Below, piece by piece: positions 52,683-62,536 of a stretch of DNA of 64,000 nucleotides (position 1 is its first letter; each line of letters begins with the position of its first letter). The translations under genes and the position numbers were made by a program. The notes under the pieces are model-generated. The model worked only from the letters and a program-made list of their open reading frames with translations. It searched no databases and was not told where the DNA came from. This DNA comes from HXMU1420-13 sp034669965 (GTDB taxonomy: Bacteria > Bacteroidota > Rhodothermia > Balneolales > Balneolaceae): contig JAXMOK010000008.1 of assembly GCA_034669965.1 (NCBI GenBank), positions 74,562-138,561 on the forward strand. The letters run 5' to 3'.

Positions 52683-53339
52683 CTAGAACCCGGGTAGGTA
52701 GTTATATATTGCCCAGAAATGTGAAAACGCACCGCCAATCACAAATAAGTGCCAAATTCCGTGATGACCAAACCACGTTGGCGCAGGGTCTGGTTTTTTG
52801 AGCCCGTAAATTATGGCTCCGATGGTATAGAACAATCCGCCGATAATAATCCAAAATGAAAAGCCTTTAGGGAGCTCGTTCCAAATTTGAGGGAAAATGA
52901 TAACAGCAACCCAACCCATCAATAAATACAAACCGGTTGAAAACCAGCGGGGAGCGTGCAACCAAAATACTTTCTTTAGTACGCCGGCCACCGCAAAAAT
53001 CCAGATTCCGATAAGCATACCCAAGCGCCACTCGCCGTCGAGAGCAATGGCACAAATTGGAGTGTACGATCCGGCAATTACCAGATAAATCATGATATGA
53101 TCGATCATGCGGTAAATTTCTTCGGTGCGTTCTGATACTTGAACTGCGTGATAAACGGCAGATGAAGCGAACATCAAAAAAACAGTGATTCCATAAATGA
53201 TGAACGAAAGCTTATATGAAACCGGATCGATGGTGGAATCTAAAATTAGTAAAACGGTACCGGCAAGAGCTATGATGGCTCCAAACAGATGGGTGTAAGC
53301 ATTAAAGGGCTCACGGATAGGAAATAGATAATTTTTCAC
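52683..53339 (-). CDS. trhA: Hemolysin III family (TrhA) membrane protein
   Basis: 218 residues with seven membrane helices and conserved TrhA/PAQR positions: EPFNAYTHLFGAIIAL, SSAVYHA, DHIMIYLVIAGSYTP and HGIWHLFVIGGAFSHFWAIY. The His and Asp residues form a zinc-like site. TrhA-type proteins affect membrane energetics/lipids. Confidence 0.92.
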   Translation of the reverse strand: MKNYLFPIREPFNAYTHLFGAIIALAGTVLLILDSTIDPVSYKLSFIIYGITVFLMFASSAVYHAVQVSERTEEIYRMIDHIMIYLVIAGSYTPICAIALDGEWRLGMLIGIWIFAVAGVLKKVFWLHAPRWFSTGLYLLMGWVAVIIFPQIWNELPKGFSFWIIIGGLFYTIGAIIYGLKKPDPAPTWFGHHGIWHLFVIGGAFSHFWAIYNYLPGF

Positions 53340-53358
53340 TCAGCAAAATTTATTCATC

Positions 53359-54624
53359 TTAAGTTACGAAGAACTTCCAATACAAAAAGGTCAACGCAAA
53401 ACCTGTGATAAATAACATGCCGAACCAGCTTAATAATTTCAACCAAAAGGCTGGTTTGTGTTCATCAGGAAAATGCTCGGAAAAAATGAGTTTGTAGTTG
53501 ATGTACGCAAAGATCGGCCCGGCTAAAAACGACATCGTGGTAGCCAAATCGACCATAAAGATGAATTTGCTGCCCGCCACATATAATACGAGGAGCGAAA
53601 TAATTGAAATTATGATGAGCGTGCCTTTGTACGATTTCGCAAAAGGAGTTGGAGTGTCTTCCGTTTTATTGAGGGTTAGAATATGCGAAACTGTGCGTGG
53701 ATAGGCATCGGTTACGGTAAGCGTAGTGCTGAACATTGCCGTGAATGCACACACGATAATAATCCAATACGCCCAATCCCCCAAGGTTTCGGTATAAAGA
53801 CTAACTAAGGTAGTGGCAAATTGTGAGCCACTAATTGCAAAGTCTTGACCGGTTCCGAATAAAATCAATGCACCCAGCGATAGAAAGCCCAAAGCCATAA
53901 CGGCCGCACCAATGTATCCGATATTAAAATCGGTTAGCGACTCGCTCAGTTTTGGGGTGTGCCCGGTTTGTTTGATGCGCTCCAAAATCCACAGCGAATG
54001 CCAAGCTGATGCATCAATCAGGATCGGCATCCATCCCATTAATGCAATCAAAAAGGAAACACCGCCAACCGTCCAAATGGTAGGAGGTTCAGGTCGCGCA
54101 ACACTGCCTGCGTTAGTGAATGCCACGATAACCGCAATAAGCGTGGATATTGAGAGGACAACAATAATCACCTTAATGGCTTTATCAAGCGCGGAGTACT
54201 GACCGGCGCCCAAAATGGCAATACAAATAGCTAGAATTATGGCACTCCACAGTAAAGGGTTTAAGGTGATTCCCGTTAGTTCGGCGGCAAGACTTGCGGT
54301 AACAATAGTCACGGCCGCCTGCACTACACACATGGTGAGCATGGTAAAACCACTGAATGTGTACAGCGCCCATTTCCCCAATCTCTGATAACCGTGGATA
54401 ATGCTTTCACGCTTAGTTATAGTGTAGCGCGGACCAAATTCTAGGAATGGATATTTTGAAATGTTGGCTAGTAAAACCGCCCAAACCAAGGCAAAACCAA
54501 ACTCGGCACCTGCCCGAGTTGATTGTACAAGATGAGAAACGCCAATCGCTGCCGCAGCCAAAATTAAACCGGGGCCAAAGGCATATTTTAGTGTTGATAC
54601 CGCTTTTGATTTAGTCTCCGCCAT
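53359..54624 (-). CDS. Nramp-family-like metal or solute transporter lacking the usual metal motif
   Basis: 421 residues, 11 hydrophobic helices in Nramp order. The TM1 position reads IGVSHLVQSTRAGA where canonical Nramp has DPGN, and the TM6 position has GWMPILIDASAW where MPH is expected. DAYPRTVSH follows. The transporter thus probably carries another substrate, as in Nramp-related (NRMT-like) clades. Divergent from the M14 gene. Confidence 0.8.
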   Translation of the reverse strand: MAETKSKAVSTLKYAFGPGLILAAAAIGVSHLVQSTRAGAEFGFALVWAVLLANISKYPFLEFGPRYTITKRESIIHGYQRLGKWALYTFSGFTMLTMCVVQAAVTIVTASLAAELTGITLNPLLWSAIILAICIAILGAGQYSALDKAIKVIIVVLSISTLIAVIVAFTNAGSVARPEPPTIWTVGGVSFLIALMGWMPILIDASAWHSLWILERIKQTGHTPKLSESLTDFNIGYIGAAVMALGFLSLGALILFGTGQDFAISGSQFATTLVSLYTETLGDWAYWIIIVCAFTAMFSTTLTVTDAYPRTVSHILTLNKTEDTPTPFAKSYKGTLIIISIISLLVLYVAGSKFIFMVDLATTMSFLAGPIFAYINYKLIFSEHFPDEHKPAFWLKLLSWFGMLFITGFALTFLYWKFFVT

Positions 54625-54771
54625 ACTCCGAATTTTTTATTTCGAAGAGTGTATCAATTAATTGGGTAGTAATAAAGACTCATAAAGTTCATATACAAAA
54701 AAAGCCTCATTTAAGTACTTCATTAGAATCTTTAGTGATGTTTTTCGAGCATATTTCGATTAAGTAAATGT

Positions 54772-54795
54772 GATACAAATACACCAACTTGTATC
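54772..54795. promoter_or_regulatory. Inverted repeat in the nramp-M14 intergenic region
   Basis: GATACAA-N10-TTGTATC. It is the only notable symmetry in the 313-bp divergent gap 54625-54937 and could be an operator. No regulator is adjacent. Confidence 0.35.
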
Positions 54796-54937
54796 GCCAT
54801 ATTTGAAAAACCTGAAATAAAGTTCCTAATATTTTCGATTGAGGTTTTTATTAGAAATGGAGGATTATTTTTCAGCATTTTTCAACTGCAACAGCTACAA
54901 TACTACGCTATCAAAAGGGATTCAATTAATACTATCT

Positions 54938-57526
54938 ATGAAAACATACTTTACACTCTTATTCGCTCTTCTAATGGTTGTGCAAACGAATGCACAAGTC
55001 ACCCTCGACTACTATTTGCCTGAGGGAGTTTCGTACAACGCTGACATACCCACACCGTTCGAGGTTCTAAATCAAGAAGTTGGGGAATGGCATATTCGTC
55101 ACGATCAGTTGGTGCAATACATGCATGCGATTGCGGCGGCTTCCGATCGCGCCACTATCGTAGAAACAGGGCGAACTTACGAAAACCGGCAGTTACTGTC
55201 GTTGGTGTTTACATCGCCGGAAAATCATGCCCGACTCGAAGAAATCCGCCAGAACCACCTTGCACTCAGCAACCCTGAAAATTCGGATAATTTAGATGTA
55301 TCCAATATGCCAGTGGTTGTACAGCTTAGCTACAGCGTGCATGGCAACGAGCCGAGTGGATCTAACTCTTCGATATTAACGGCCTATCACTTGGCTGCTG
55401 CAGAAGGTGCAGAGATCGAAAACGTGTTGGATAACGCCGTGATTTTGGTTGATCCAAGCATTAACCCGGATGGTCTGGCTCGCTTCGCACATTGGGCAAA
55501 TATGCACAAGAGTAAAAATACGCTGGTTACCGATCCTGAAAGCCGCGAGTACAACGAAGTGTGGCCTCGTGGACGAACCAACCATTACTGGTTCGATTTA
55601 AACCGCGACTGGATGCTGGTTCAACATCCCGAAAGTAAAGGACGAGTTGCACGTTTTCAGGAATGGAGGCCAAATATTTTGACCGATCACCACGAAATGG
55701 GATCGAACTCCACCTTCTTTTTTCAGCCTGGGATTCCTAGCCGAACGCATCCTTTAACACCGGAACGCAATCAGGCGTTGACAGGAAGTATTGCAGAATA
55801 CCACGCCGAAGAACTAGATAAAATTCAGTCGCTCTACTACACAAAAGAGAGCTTCGACGATTATTATTACGGGAAAGGATCTACCTACCCGGATGTACAA
55901 GGAAGCATCGGTATTTTGTTCGAGCAGGCTAGCTCTAGAGGTCATGCTCAGGAAACCATCCATGGTGTGCTCAAATTTCCTTTTACGGTTTTAAACCAAT
56001 TTACAGCCACACAATCTACCATTAAAGCAGCAGTAGATTTACGCGAAGAATTACTCGAGCACTATCGCTTATTCTATAAAGAAGCAGCTCGCGAGGCATC
56101 CCGATCAACCATAAAAGCGTACGTTTTTGGAGAGTCTGCCGATCAGGCTAGAACCTTCCATCTTGCTGAAATGGTTAACCGCCACAGCATTGAAGTGTAC
56201 GAATTAGGCGAAGATGTGAGCTTTGGAGGAGAATCGTTTGAGGCCGGAAAAGCATACGTGGTTCCCACCGATCAACCGCAGTATAAATTGATTACCGCGC
56301 TGTTCGAGCGCCGTAATACATTCACAGATAGTTTGTTCTACGATGTATCTGCATGGACGATGCCTTACGCATTTAACCTGCCTTTTGCTGAGTTGAACAA
56401 TCGCTCATTTAGTAACGATTTGTTAGGCGATCGTTTTGATGGAAACATGCCACAAAACGGACAAATTATTGGCGGGCGAAGCCGATATGCTTACGCTTTC
56501 GAATGGGATGAATATTACGCGCCCCGTGCTTTGTATCGACTGTTAGATGCAGGCATTAAAGCGAAAGTGGCAACACTTACATTCTCTGGAGTAACCGCTC
56601 AGGGCGAAAAGAACTTCGACTATGGTACTATTTTAGTGCCGGTAGGTGTTCAGGATGATGAGACGGAAGTTCATCGAATTATGAATGAGATTGCCACCGA
56701 AGATCAAATCAAAGTGTATGGGCTTAATACCGGTCTGTCGTCAGGTGGAATGGATCTTGGAAGTAATAATTTCTCCAATGTTGAAAAACCAAGTGTTGCG
56801 GTTATAGGCGGCAACGGAACCAATTCGTATGAAATAGGCGAAATGTGGCACTTGATGGATCAACGATATCATATGCCGCTTACAATCATTGATCAAGGTG
56901 ATATGGGTGGAGCAGATTTAAGCCGATACACTGTGTTGATTATGACCGGTTATTACTATGGAAATCTATCCAGCGGAACGGTTGATAAAATTAAAGATTG
57001 GGTGCGCGATGGCGGTGTTCTGGTTGCCATGAAGCAAGGTGTGCAGTGGGCGGCACGCAACGATTTAGCCGATGTTACATTTGTTGACGACGATGAAGAC
57101 GAGGATGAAGAAGAAGAAACCGAAACTCGTCCGTATGTGAAACAAGGGGCCGATCAAGGAGCGCAGGTTATTGGTGGAACCATCTTCAACGCTAAACTTG
57201 ACCTTACCCATCCACTAGGCTATGGATATAACGATGATGACATCACCGTTTTCAGAAACAGCACCATTTTTATGGAAAAGGGCGAAAACCCGTATTCAAC
57301 GCCGCTATATTATTCTGATAATCCTCTTGCCAGCGGGTATGTGTCGGATAAAAACGCAGAAACTCTTGCCGGTACAGCAGCCATTGTGGTAAGCAGATAC
57401 GGCGGTGGAAAGGTGATTGCCATGACCGATAATCCGAACTTCCGCGCGTTTTGGTACGGAACAAACAAATTGTTTGCTAACTCAATATTTTTCGGGCCAA
57501 ATATCCGATCAAGTTCAGCAAACTAA
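54938..57526 (+). CDS. M14 family zinc metallocarboxypeptidase, exported
   Basis: 862 residues from ATG 54938, where the signal peptide MKTYFTLLFALLMVVQTNA begins; an upstream ATG at 54839 adds 33 unlikely residues. M14 zinc motif HGNEPSG (HxxE), second His in DHHEMGSNSTFF, and catalytic Glu in ILFEQASS. About 300 C-terminal residues look like a glutamine-amidotransferase-like fold (VAVIGGNGTNSYEIGEMW) and include an acidic loop DDDEDEDEEEETET (57088-57129). A secreted peptide or glycoprotein-tail cutter. Confidence 0.93.
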   Translation: MKTYFTLLFALLMVVQTNAQVTLDYYLPEGVSYNADIPTPFEVLNQEVGEWHIRHDQLVQYMHAIAAASDRATIVETGRTYENRQLLSLVFTSPENHARLEEIRQNHLALSNPENSDNLDVSNMPVVVQLSYSVHGNEPSGSNSSILTAYHLAAAEGAEIENVLDNAVILVDPSINPDGLARFAHWANMHKSKNTLVTDPESREYNEVWPRGRTNHYWFDLNRDWMLVQHPESKGRVARFQEWRPNILTDHHEMGSNSTFFFQPGIPSRTHPLTPERNQALTGSIAEYHAEELDKIQSLYYTKESFDDYYYGKGSTYPDVQGSIGILFEQASSRGHAQETIHGVLKFPFTVLNQFTATQSTIKAAVDLREELLEHYRLFYKEAAREASRSTIKAYVFGESADQARTFHLAEMVNRHSIEVYELGEDVSFGGESFEAGKAYVVPTDQPQYKLITALFERRNTFTDSLFYDVSAWTMPYAFNLPFAELNNRSFSNDLLGDRFDGNMPQNGQIIGGRSRYAYAFEWDEYYAPRALYRLLDAGIKAKVATLTFSGVTAQGEKNFDYGTILVPVGVQDDETEVHRIMNEIATEDQIKVYGLNTGLSSGGMDLGSNNFSNVEKPSVAVIGGNGTNSYEIGEMWHLMDQRYHMPLTIIDQGDMGGADLSRYTVLIMTGYYYGNLSSGTVDKIKDWVRDGGVLVAMKQGVQWAARNDLADVTFVDDDEDEDEEEETETRPYVKQGADQGAQVIGGTIFNAKLDLTHPLGYGYNDDDITVFRNSTIFMEKGENPYSTPLYYSDNPLASGYVSDKNAETLAGTAAIVVSRYGGGKVIAMTDNPNFRAFWYGTNKLFANSIFFGPNIRSSSAN

Positions 57527-57558
57527 ACAGCGATAACGTTTTTAATTTACAGGATGGA

Positions 57559-57591
57559 AAGCTCGGGTTTTTACTCGGGCTTTTCTTTTTT
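57559..57591 (+). terminator. Terminator after the M14 gene
   Basis: Stem AAGCTCG/CGGGCTT with one G-U pair, then TTTTCTTTTTT. It overlaps the 3' end of the VanZ gene. Confidence 0.75.
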
Positions 57592-58134
57592 GATGAGCTT
57601 TCTATCGGATAGTTTAATCAATAGAACAGTTATCGTTATTCCGATGAATCCAGCCACTGTATTTCTGATGATATCCAGCGTATCAAAAACCCGATAGGGT
57701 AAAAAGTATTGGATGCACTCGTCGATAATCCCAAATAATGAGGTTATTAAAAAAGCGAGAAGCGCTGCTTTAAAAACACTTTGGTATCGTTCATTCAACG
57801 CGTTAAAAATCAACACTCCCACCAAACCATATTCAAACAAATGAGTCCGCTCGACCGGACTAATTCCCGATCGGGTGAAGATCATCACTAATCCGACAAA
57901 AATAGTGAGATACAGTAACCAGTTAGAAAAATGAACGTTTTTTGAGACCCCAAACCCGACCATCACCAATCCTGTAAGGACAAAACATCCCACAAACAAG
58001 TAAGTGAAAAGCTGCTTTTCGATAAACGCATCAGCCAGTGAACCGGCAAGTCCAAGCGTTGCATAGATCGTTGCAATAACGGTAAATGCCGCTATCCAAT
58101 AATTGCGTTCTTTTTTTGATGTGGGCTTGAGCAT
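57571..58134 (-). CDS. VanZ-family membrane protein
   Basis: 187 residues, five hydrophobic helices. The VanZ/phosphotransbutyrylase signatures are present as GIIDECIQYFLPYRVFDTLDIIRNTVAGFIGI and RTHLFEYGLVGVLIF (both split regions). Glycopeptide resistance is not implied: housekeeping VanZ-like proteins are common. Confidence 0.85.
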   Translation of the reverse strand: MLKPTSKKERNYWIAAFTVIATIYATLGLAGSLADAFIEKQLFTYLFVGCFVLTGLVMVGFGVSKNVHFSNWLLYLTIFVGLVMIFTRSGISPVERTHLFEYGLVGVLIFNALNERYQSVFKAALLAFLITSLFGIIDECIQYFLPYRVFDTLDIIRNTVAGFIGITITVLLIKLSDRKLIKKEKPE

Positions 58135-58142
58135 GATGTTAC

Positions 58143-58550
58143 CTACAAACTTTCGGTGTAGGTTTTGAAATTATCTAAGATAGCTTGCCAGCCGTCGCGC
58201 TGTTGTTCGGCCGTATGCGTGTCCTCGGTATCAAAATATTCGGTCACAGTAGTTGAGGAACCGTCGGTAGTGAATTCAATGCGAACGGTGCGATCATCAG
58301 CCAGTTTGTAAGCAATTAGTTTATGGTGTTCGACCTGAGTATAAGTGCCTTCAAAGTCGAAGCCCATGCTACCGTCTTTGGCTTCCATCCGCGAGCTGAA
58401 GGTGCCGCCAACCCGAAGGTCGTTTGTAGCCGTTGGGCAGTGCCATTCATCCGACGCGAAGTTCCAGTTAGTGATATGCTCCGGCGACGTCCATGCATTC
58501 CAAACGGTTTCAATTGGGGCATTAACCGTGGTTGAGATGGAGATGTTCAT
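58143..58550 (-). CDS. SRPBCC/AHSA1 domain protein
   Basis: 135 residues. AHSA1-type start VNAPIETVWNAWTSPEHITNWNFAS, YTQVEHHKLIAYKL and the closing helix AEQQRDGWQAILDNFKTY. A lipid- or ligand-binding activator-like fold; no partner. Confidence 0.92.
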   Translation of the reverse strand: MNISISTTVNAPIETVWNAWTSPEHITNWNFASDEWHCPTATNDLRVGGTFSSRMEAKDGSMGFDFEGTYTQVEHHKLIAYKLADDRTVRIEFTTDGSSTTVTEYFDTEDTHTAEQQRDGWQAILDNFKTYTESL

Positions 58551-58781
58551 TGTTTAAATGTTAAGTTATAAGGTTTAAATGCTAAATGGTAATGCAATCA
58601 AAGAAGATGGACAATTAATACTTTACTTAACACTTCATTGGCTCAAAGCTAGATATTGAGTTTCGCTGACACTTCGCATTCGCTCAGTGTGACTTGGGGT
58701 AGAGAAATCGTAATTCGTTAATCTATACTCGCATACTTATACTTCAAAGTTCGAGGTTCAACGTTAAACGTTCAATGTTCC

Positions 58782-59288
58782 TCAGTCTTCCTTCTCCATC
58801 CCCAATAAGTGCCGATAATCAAAGGAGCCTTCCGGCATGGTTTTAAGGTTCTCGATCAGCATGATTGCTCGGTCGATACGTTTTTGTATTGATTTTACCC
58901 CATCCACATAATTGAGGATATACCGCTGCTGACCGGCAGTGATTTTCTCAAACGCTTTAAGTCCTTCGCGATCTTGTTCCAGCAAAGCCTCGAGTTCTTC
59001 CGGCATTTCTGCGCCGTATTTTGAATGATCCAGCTCGATACTTGCCGTAACTTCATCGCCAATAGTTATGCCCCATTTCTTTTGTCGCTTTTTGTTAATG
59101 ATAATCATGCCCCGACCATCGCCCTTACCCATCAACCCGCAATGAATCTGCTCATTCCCGTTAATCGAGCACATCAACCGAGTGCCAAATCCACCAACCT
59201 CTTCCACAATTTCGGGAGGAACGGTTATGTGTGAGTATCCTACTTTGGTTTGAGGCTCTAAATAGGTGTTAAAAGTGATAGGCTTCAT
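58782..59288 (-). CDS. YdeI/OmpD-associated (DUF1905-type) protein
   Basis: 168 residues. Small beta-barrel DUF1905 unit (KVGYSHITVPPEIVEEVGGFGTRLMCSIN ... GMIIINKKRQKKWGITIGDEV) followed by a helical YdeI unit (ILNYVDGVKSIQKRIDRA). Family links to bacteriocin-protection-like phenotypes have been made. Base use is normal. Confidence 0.82.
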   Translation of the reverse strand: MKPITFNTYLEPQTKVGYSHITVPPEIVEEVGGFGTRLMCSINGNEQIHCGLMGKGDGRGMIIINKKRQKKWGITIGDEVTASIELDHSKYGAEMPEELEALLEQDREGLKAFEKITAGQQRYILNYVDGVKSIQKRIDRAIMLIENLKTMPEGSFDYRHLLGMEKED

Positions 59289-59312
59289 ATCCTTACGATA
59301 ATAGAAATTGAG

Positions 59313-59888
59313 TTAACTCGAAACGTCTGACATCTTTTTTTTCCATCGTATAAAAATTACTAACCCTAGGAGCGACAGTATACAGGCCGTAAAAAATGGG
59401 ACCATCCACATTTGATCAGGCTCGATGTTTAGAGTAATAATCAGGCTCCCAATCGAAATAAATCCGGCAGCTATTGCGTAAGCAAGCTCGTCATAAAACC
59501 AGGCATAGGGCAGGAAATGTGCTCCGGTAATAATGCTGAAAGTCATGATAAAATAATCAGGGGATTTGAGCAGGATGAAGATCAAAAATGGAAAATAAAA
59601 GAGTTGAGCTACATTTATCCACATACCTAAAGGTTGAAGCGGATTGCCTTTGATCTTCCAAGTGGTTGAGTAAACTTTTGAGAAACCGAACGCCAAGGGA
59701 AGCATCAATCCACTAATCATAAAAGTAAAGATGCTTTTGTTGTACGCAGTTTGATCCAACGACCAAATTATTGAGATAGCAAACCACAATATTGACGCGG
59801 CCGTGATGAAATCAAGGCCATTTTTGGCCTTTTGTTGGATTTCGAGTTTTAGTGCGGCTAAATGGTTTTCGCTGGATGAGTTTTGCAT
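59313..59888 (-). CDS. Integral membrane protein (DUF7010-like)
   Basis: 191 residues with six membrane helices (26-44, 50-68, 84-104, 108-126, 132-150, 157-176) and charged ends. The pattern resembles DUF7010. Function unknown. Confidence 0.72.
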   Translation of the reverse strand: MQNSSSENHLAALKLEIQQKAKNGLDFITAASILWFAISIIWSLDQTAYNKSIFTFMISGLMLPLAFGFSKVYSTTWKIKGNPLQPLGMWINVAQLFYFPFLIFILLKSPDYFIMTFSIITGAHFLPYAWFYDELAYAIAAGFISIGSLIITLNIEPDQMWMVPFFTACILSLLGLVIFIRWKKKMSDVSS

Positions 59889-59946
59889 AAATCGGTAGTA
59901 TGTTGCCCTTAAAATTTGAAAGACCTACGAGATAGTTTTAGTTAAG

Positions 59947-60606
59947 ATGCAGGAAACCAAATCCAAAAAACCCTGGCCCACCAAAGATGCAATGGCCCAG
60001 ATTTATGAGCAAAATCTGTGGGGTGGGGAAACAGACGAATTCTATTCAGGAGAAGGATCGCATCATCCAATCTATGTTCAACCGTATGTTGAGGTTGTTT
60101 CCGATTTTCTGCAAAAATTTGATGAAAAACCGAGTGTCTGCGATTTAGGCTGTGGCGACTTCAACGTAGGGAAGCAGTTATATGAATGTTCGAGCGAGTA
60201 CGTTGCGGTGGATATAGTGCCGGAGTTAATCAACAGAAATAGAACGCTTTACAATGCCGAGAATCTCGAATTTCGATGTCTGGATATCGCCAAAGATGAT
60301 CTCCCGATTGCGGATGTAGCTCTGATCAGAAATGTGTTACAACATTTGTCCAATGCCGAAGTGCAGGCAGTAGTAGAAAAACTGAGTCGATTTAACTACA
60401 TAATCCTCACCGAGCATCTTCCCGAAGGCGAGTTTACCCCAAATAGCGATATCATTTCGGGACAAGGAATTCGCCTCAAAAAAGGCAGTGGCGTCGACAT
60501 AACCGCACCGCCATTCAGCTTCGAGTTTGCAAGAAGGAAAGAGCTGCTACGAATCCCATTTGAGGATGGAAAAGGAGAGATTGTTACGACGTTGTTCGAG
60601 GTTTAA
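59947..60606 (+). CDS. Class I SAM-dependent methyltransferase
   Basis: 219 residues. Motif I VCDLGCGDFNVGK, acidic residue in YVAVDIVPELI, and post-motif ALIRNVLQHLSN. The SAM-binding fold is complete, and the N-terminal extension is short. The product class is not clear (small molecule or lipid). Confidence 0.9.
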   Translation: MQETKSKKPWPTKDAMAQIYEQNLWGGETDEFYSGEGSHHPIYVQPYVEVVSDFLQKFDEKPSVCDLGCGDFNVGKQLYECSSEYVAVDIVPELINRNRTLYNAENLEFRCLDIAKDDLPIADVALIRNVLQHLSNAEVQAVVEKLSRFNYIILTEHLPEGEFTPNSDIISGQGIRLKKGSGVDITAPPFSFEFARRKELLRIPFEDGKGEIVTTLFEV

Positions 60607-60646
60607 AAAACATATACTTGTGACTCATATTTTTCATATCAGATTT

Positions 60647-61438
60647 TCAATTTTTCTCTACTGAAACGATTTTATTTTCATCTTTATCAAACTTCACAAT
60701 TAATAAAGTACTGGTAGTGAAATCCAAATCCTGTTCAACAAATGCGATAGATAAATTCTTTGAGGAATCCTCCGGAAAAATAGAATCCCCAACTACAATA
60801 ATTGATAATTCGACGTTCACTCCCGTGTCTTTTAGAGAATCAATTCTTTGTTCCTCAATTTTATATTCATCAAGTTCTATAAGTTGTTTGATGATCTCAT
60901 TTTCTGTAACAGATGTTGGGGCACCTTCAAATGAGGGCCCTCTTAATGTTAAAACTGCTCCTGTAGTTAAGATTAAAAGTATTATAACTGACAATACTAT
61001 TAATTGTACTTCGCGCGGCATCTGATTGAAACGTTTGTACGCAAATGTACCATTCACTAAAAGTTGACATGAGTAAAATAATAGTGCAGTAAAAAAAGGA
61101 ATTGCAGTTGCAAGGCTAATTTCTGGGACTTCACTAATACCTATTAAGCCAAAAATTGATACTGATAAAAGTCCGCTATAAAGAAAGAATACTCTAGATC
61201 GAAACAATTGGTTATTTGCCTTTGCGTATCTCCACTCATAAAACAAAAGAATTATTCCTGGCCAACCAAGTAATAGTAATACTAGATTTAAATCAAAAGG
61301 AAAAGACCCAAATAAGACCGCTACAAGCATAATTCCGATGGTTGCAACACCATGGCCTGCTCCTATAATTACAAGATTATATAACCCGAAAAGTATAAAA
61401 CCTGACGTTAGTGGAATTTGTCTTTTAGATTCACTCAT
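60647..61438 (-). CDS. Hypothetical membrane protein
   Basis: 263 residues with six hydrophobic segments in the first 170 residues and a soluble C-terminal domain (about 175-263). The N-terminal part looks like a small transporter-like bundle; no family found by eye. Base use is AT-rich compared with core genes. Confidence 0.65.
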   Translation of the reverse strand: MSESKRQIPLTSGFILFGLYNLVIIGAGHGVATIGIMLVAVLFGSFPFDLNLVLLLLGWPGIILLFYEWRYAKANNQLFRSRVFFLYSGLLSVSIFGLIGISEVPEISLATAIPFFTALLFYSCQLLVNGTFAYKRFNQMPREVQLIVLSVIILLILTTGAVLTLRGPSFEGAPTSVTENEIIKQLIELDEYKIEEQRIDSLKDTGVNVELSIIVVGDSIFPEDSSKNLSIAFVEQDLDFTTSTLLIVKFDKDENKIVSVEKN

Positions 61439-61555
61439 TTAGGAAATTACGATGTATTAAGCCCCGGCATTTTTATTCGGCGAGCCTGATATTTAAAATT
61501 AAAGTTTGGAACCGCGTCCGAGTCCCCTTGTCGAAGATCCCCATGGGGAAAAGTT

Positions 61556-61570
61556 TGTTATACCCAATTT
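61556..61570. repeat. 15-bp inverted repeat, left end
   Basis: TGTTATACCCAATTT, the exact reverse complement of 62364-62378. The stop codon of the enclosed ORF lies inside it. Confidence 0.9.
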
Positions 61571-62100
61571 TTATTTTTTAAACCTGTATGTGATTCTAAA
61601 CTAGAAAATAATTCTTTAAGCCATCCTTGGGAATCTTGGACTACTTCGATTACATAATCATAGCTTAACATTAAGCAATCATTTTCAATTGAGATGATAT
61701 CATCGTCGTAATTTTCTACAAAAGATTCCAAATCAGCTTGTTTTTCAGATAGACTCACTATTCCACCATTATGTGCAATTACATTTCTGATTTTAAAATG
61801 CCCACAAATATTATTCCACTCTTGACTTGCTCCCCATTCGAAAACAATCCCAGCATCATTTTTGAAATAATTTTTACTAAGATTTAGAAAACTTTGTTTT
61901 GAATGATTTTGAAGCTTTTTAGATAGCCCAAGTCCTTTTCTAAGAAATTCAGCTATTAGAGAAATATTGAACTCTAGCTGGGAAATACTCATAATGCATA
62001 ATGCATTACACGTTATATTTGGAAACACATATTCCGTTAGATCCTTCCTTAGTTTGAAGAAGTGTTTAGCACTTATAAGTAATGATTGGTCAAATATCAT
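61558..62100 (-). CDS. ORF inside a 15-bp inverted-repeat unit, 5' end unclear
   Basis: From the first ATG (62100) it codes 180 residues, with a His-rich helical pattern (RNVIAHNGGIVSL) that resembles RiboL-PSP-HEPN proteins (R-x4-H wording). The frame is however open to 62361, adding 87 codons (for example LRKNLEEEVNEANRQL), without any ATG, GTG or TTG start. The gene is either 5'-truncated or starts at a rare codon. Its stop lies in the left inverted repeat. Confidence 0.6.
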   Translation of the reverse strand: MIFDQSLLISAKHFFKLRKDLTEYVFPNITCNALCIMSISQLEFNISLIAEFLRKGLGLSKKLQNHSKQSFLNLSKNYFKNDAGIVFEWGASQEWNNICGHFKIRNVIAHNGGIVSLSEKQADLESFVENYDDDIISIENDCLMLSYDYVIEVVQDSQGWLKELFSSLESHTGLKNKNWV

Positions 62101-62363
62101 TTTATGTCTTTCAGGATCTTCTTTTTTTAGTTGCTCGAGTTCTCGAAAAGTTTGATAACCATCTTTGGAAGCCTGTTCAAGCAGGCTACTCTGATGCAGA
62201 AGGGGATTTTCTTGCAGTACAGATAATTGTCTATTTGCTTCATTAACTTCTTCTTCAAGATTTTTTCTTAAAGTATTAGCTAGATAGGCTAAATGATTTA
62301 ATTTACTGATTGAAATCTGTTGGACAATATTGTAATAATCTTTGCTAATAATAAAGTGGTGTT

Positions 62364-62378
62364 AAATTGGGTATAACA
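62364..62378. repeat. 15-bp inverted repeat, right end
   Basis: AAATTGGGTATAACA; pairs with 61556-61570. The 823-bp segment between is AT-rich. Confidence 0.9.
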
Positions 62379-62536
62379 TATTATTAATGAACTATTTCAT
62401 CACGCATAAATGTATATGATTCAATCCAATGATGCATCTAAACAACTGAAATAATTTTGCTTGAGATGTCAATATGTTTCACAATGACCGTTCAAATATA
62501 TATTAGCTGATCATTTTATTACAAAGTGAACTCAAG

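Noticed and set aside
57571..58134. Vancomycin/teicoplanin resistance
   Set aside because: VanZ-like proteins are common housekeeping proteins; none of vanA, vanH or vanX is present.
61440..62378. Integron gene cassette with attC site
   Set aside because: The ends GTTATAC/GTATAAC look like attC core sites but do not fit GTTRRRY/RYYYAAC, only one pair is found, and no second attC or integrase is visible.
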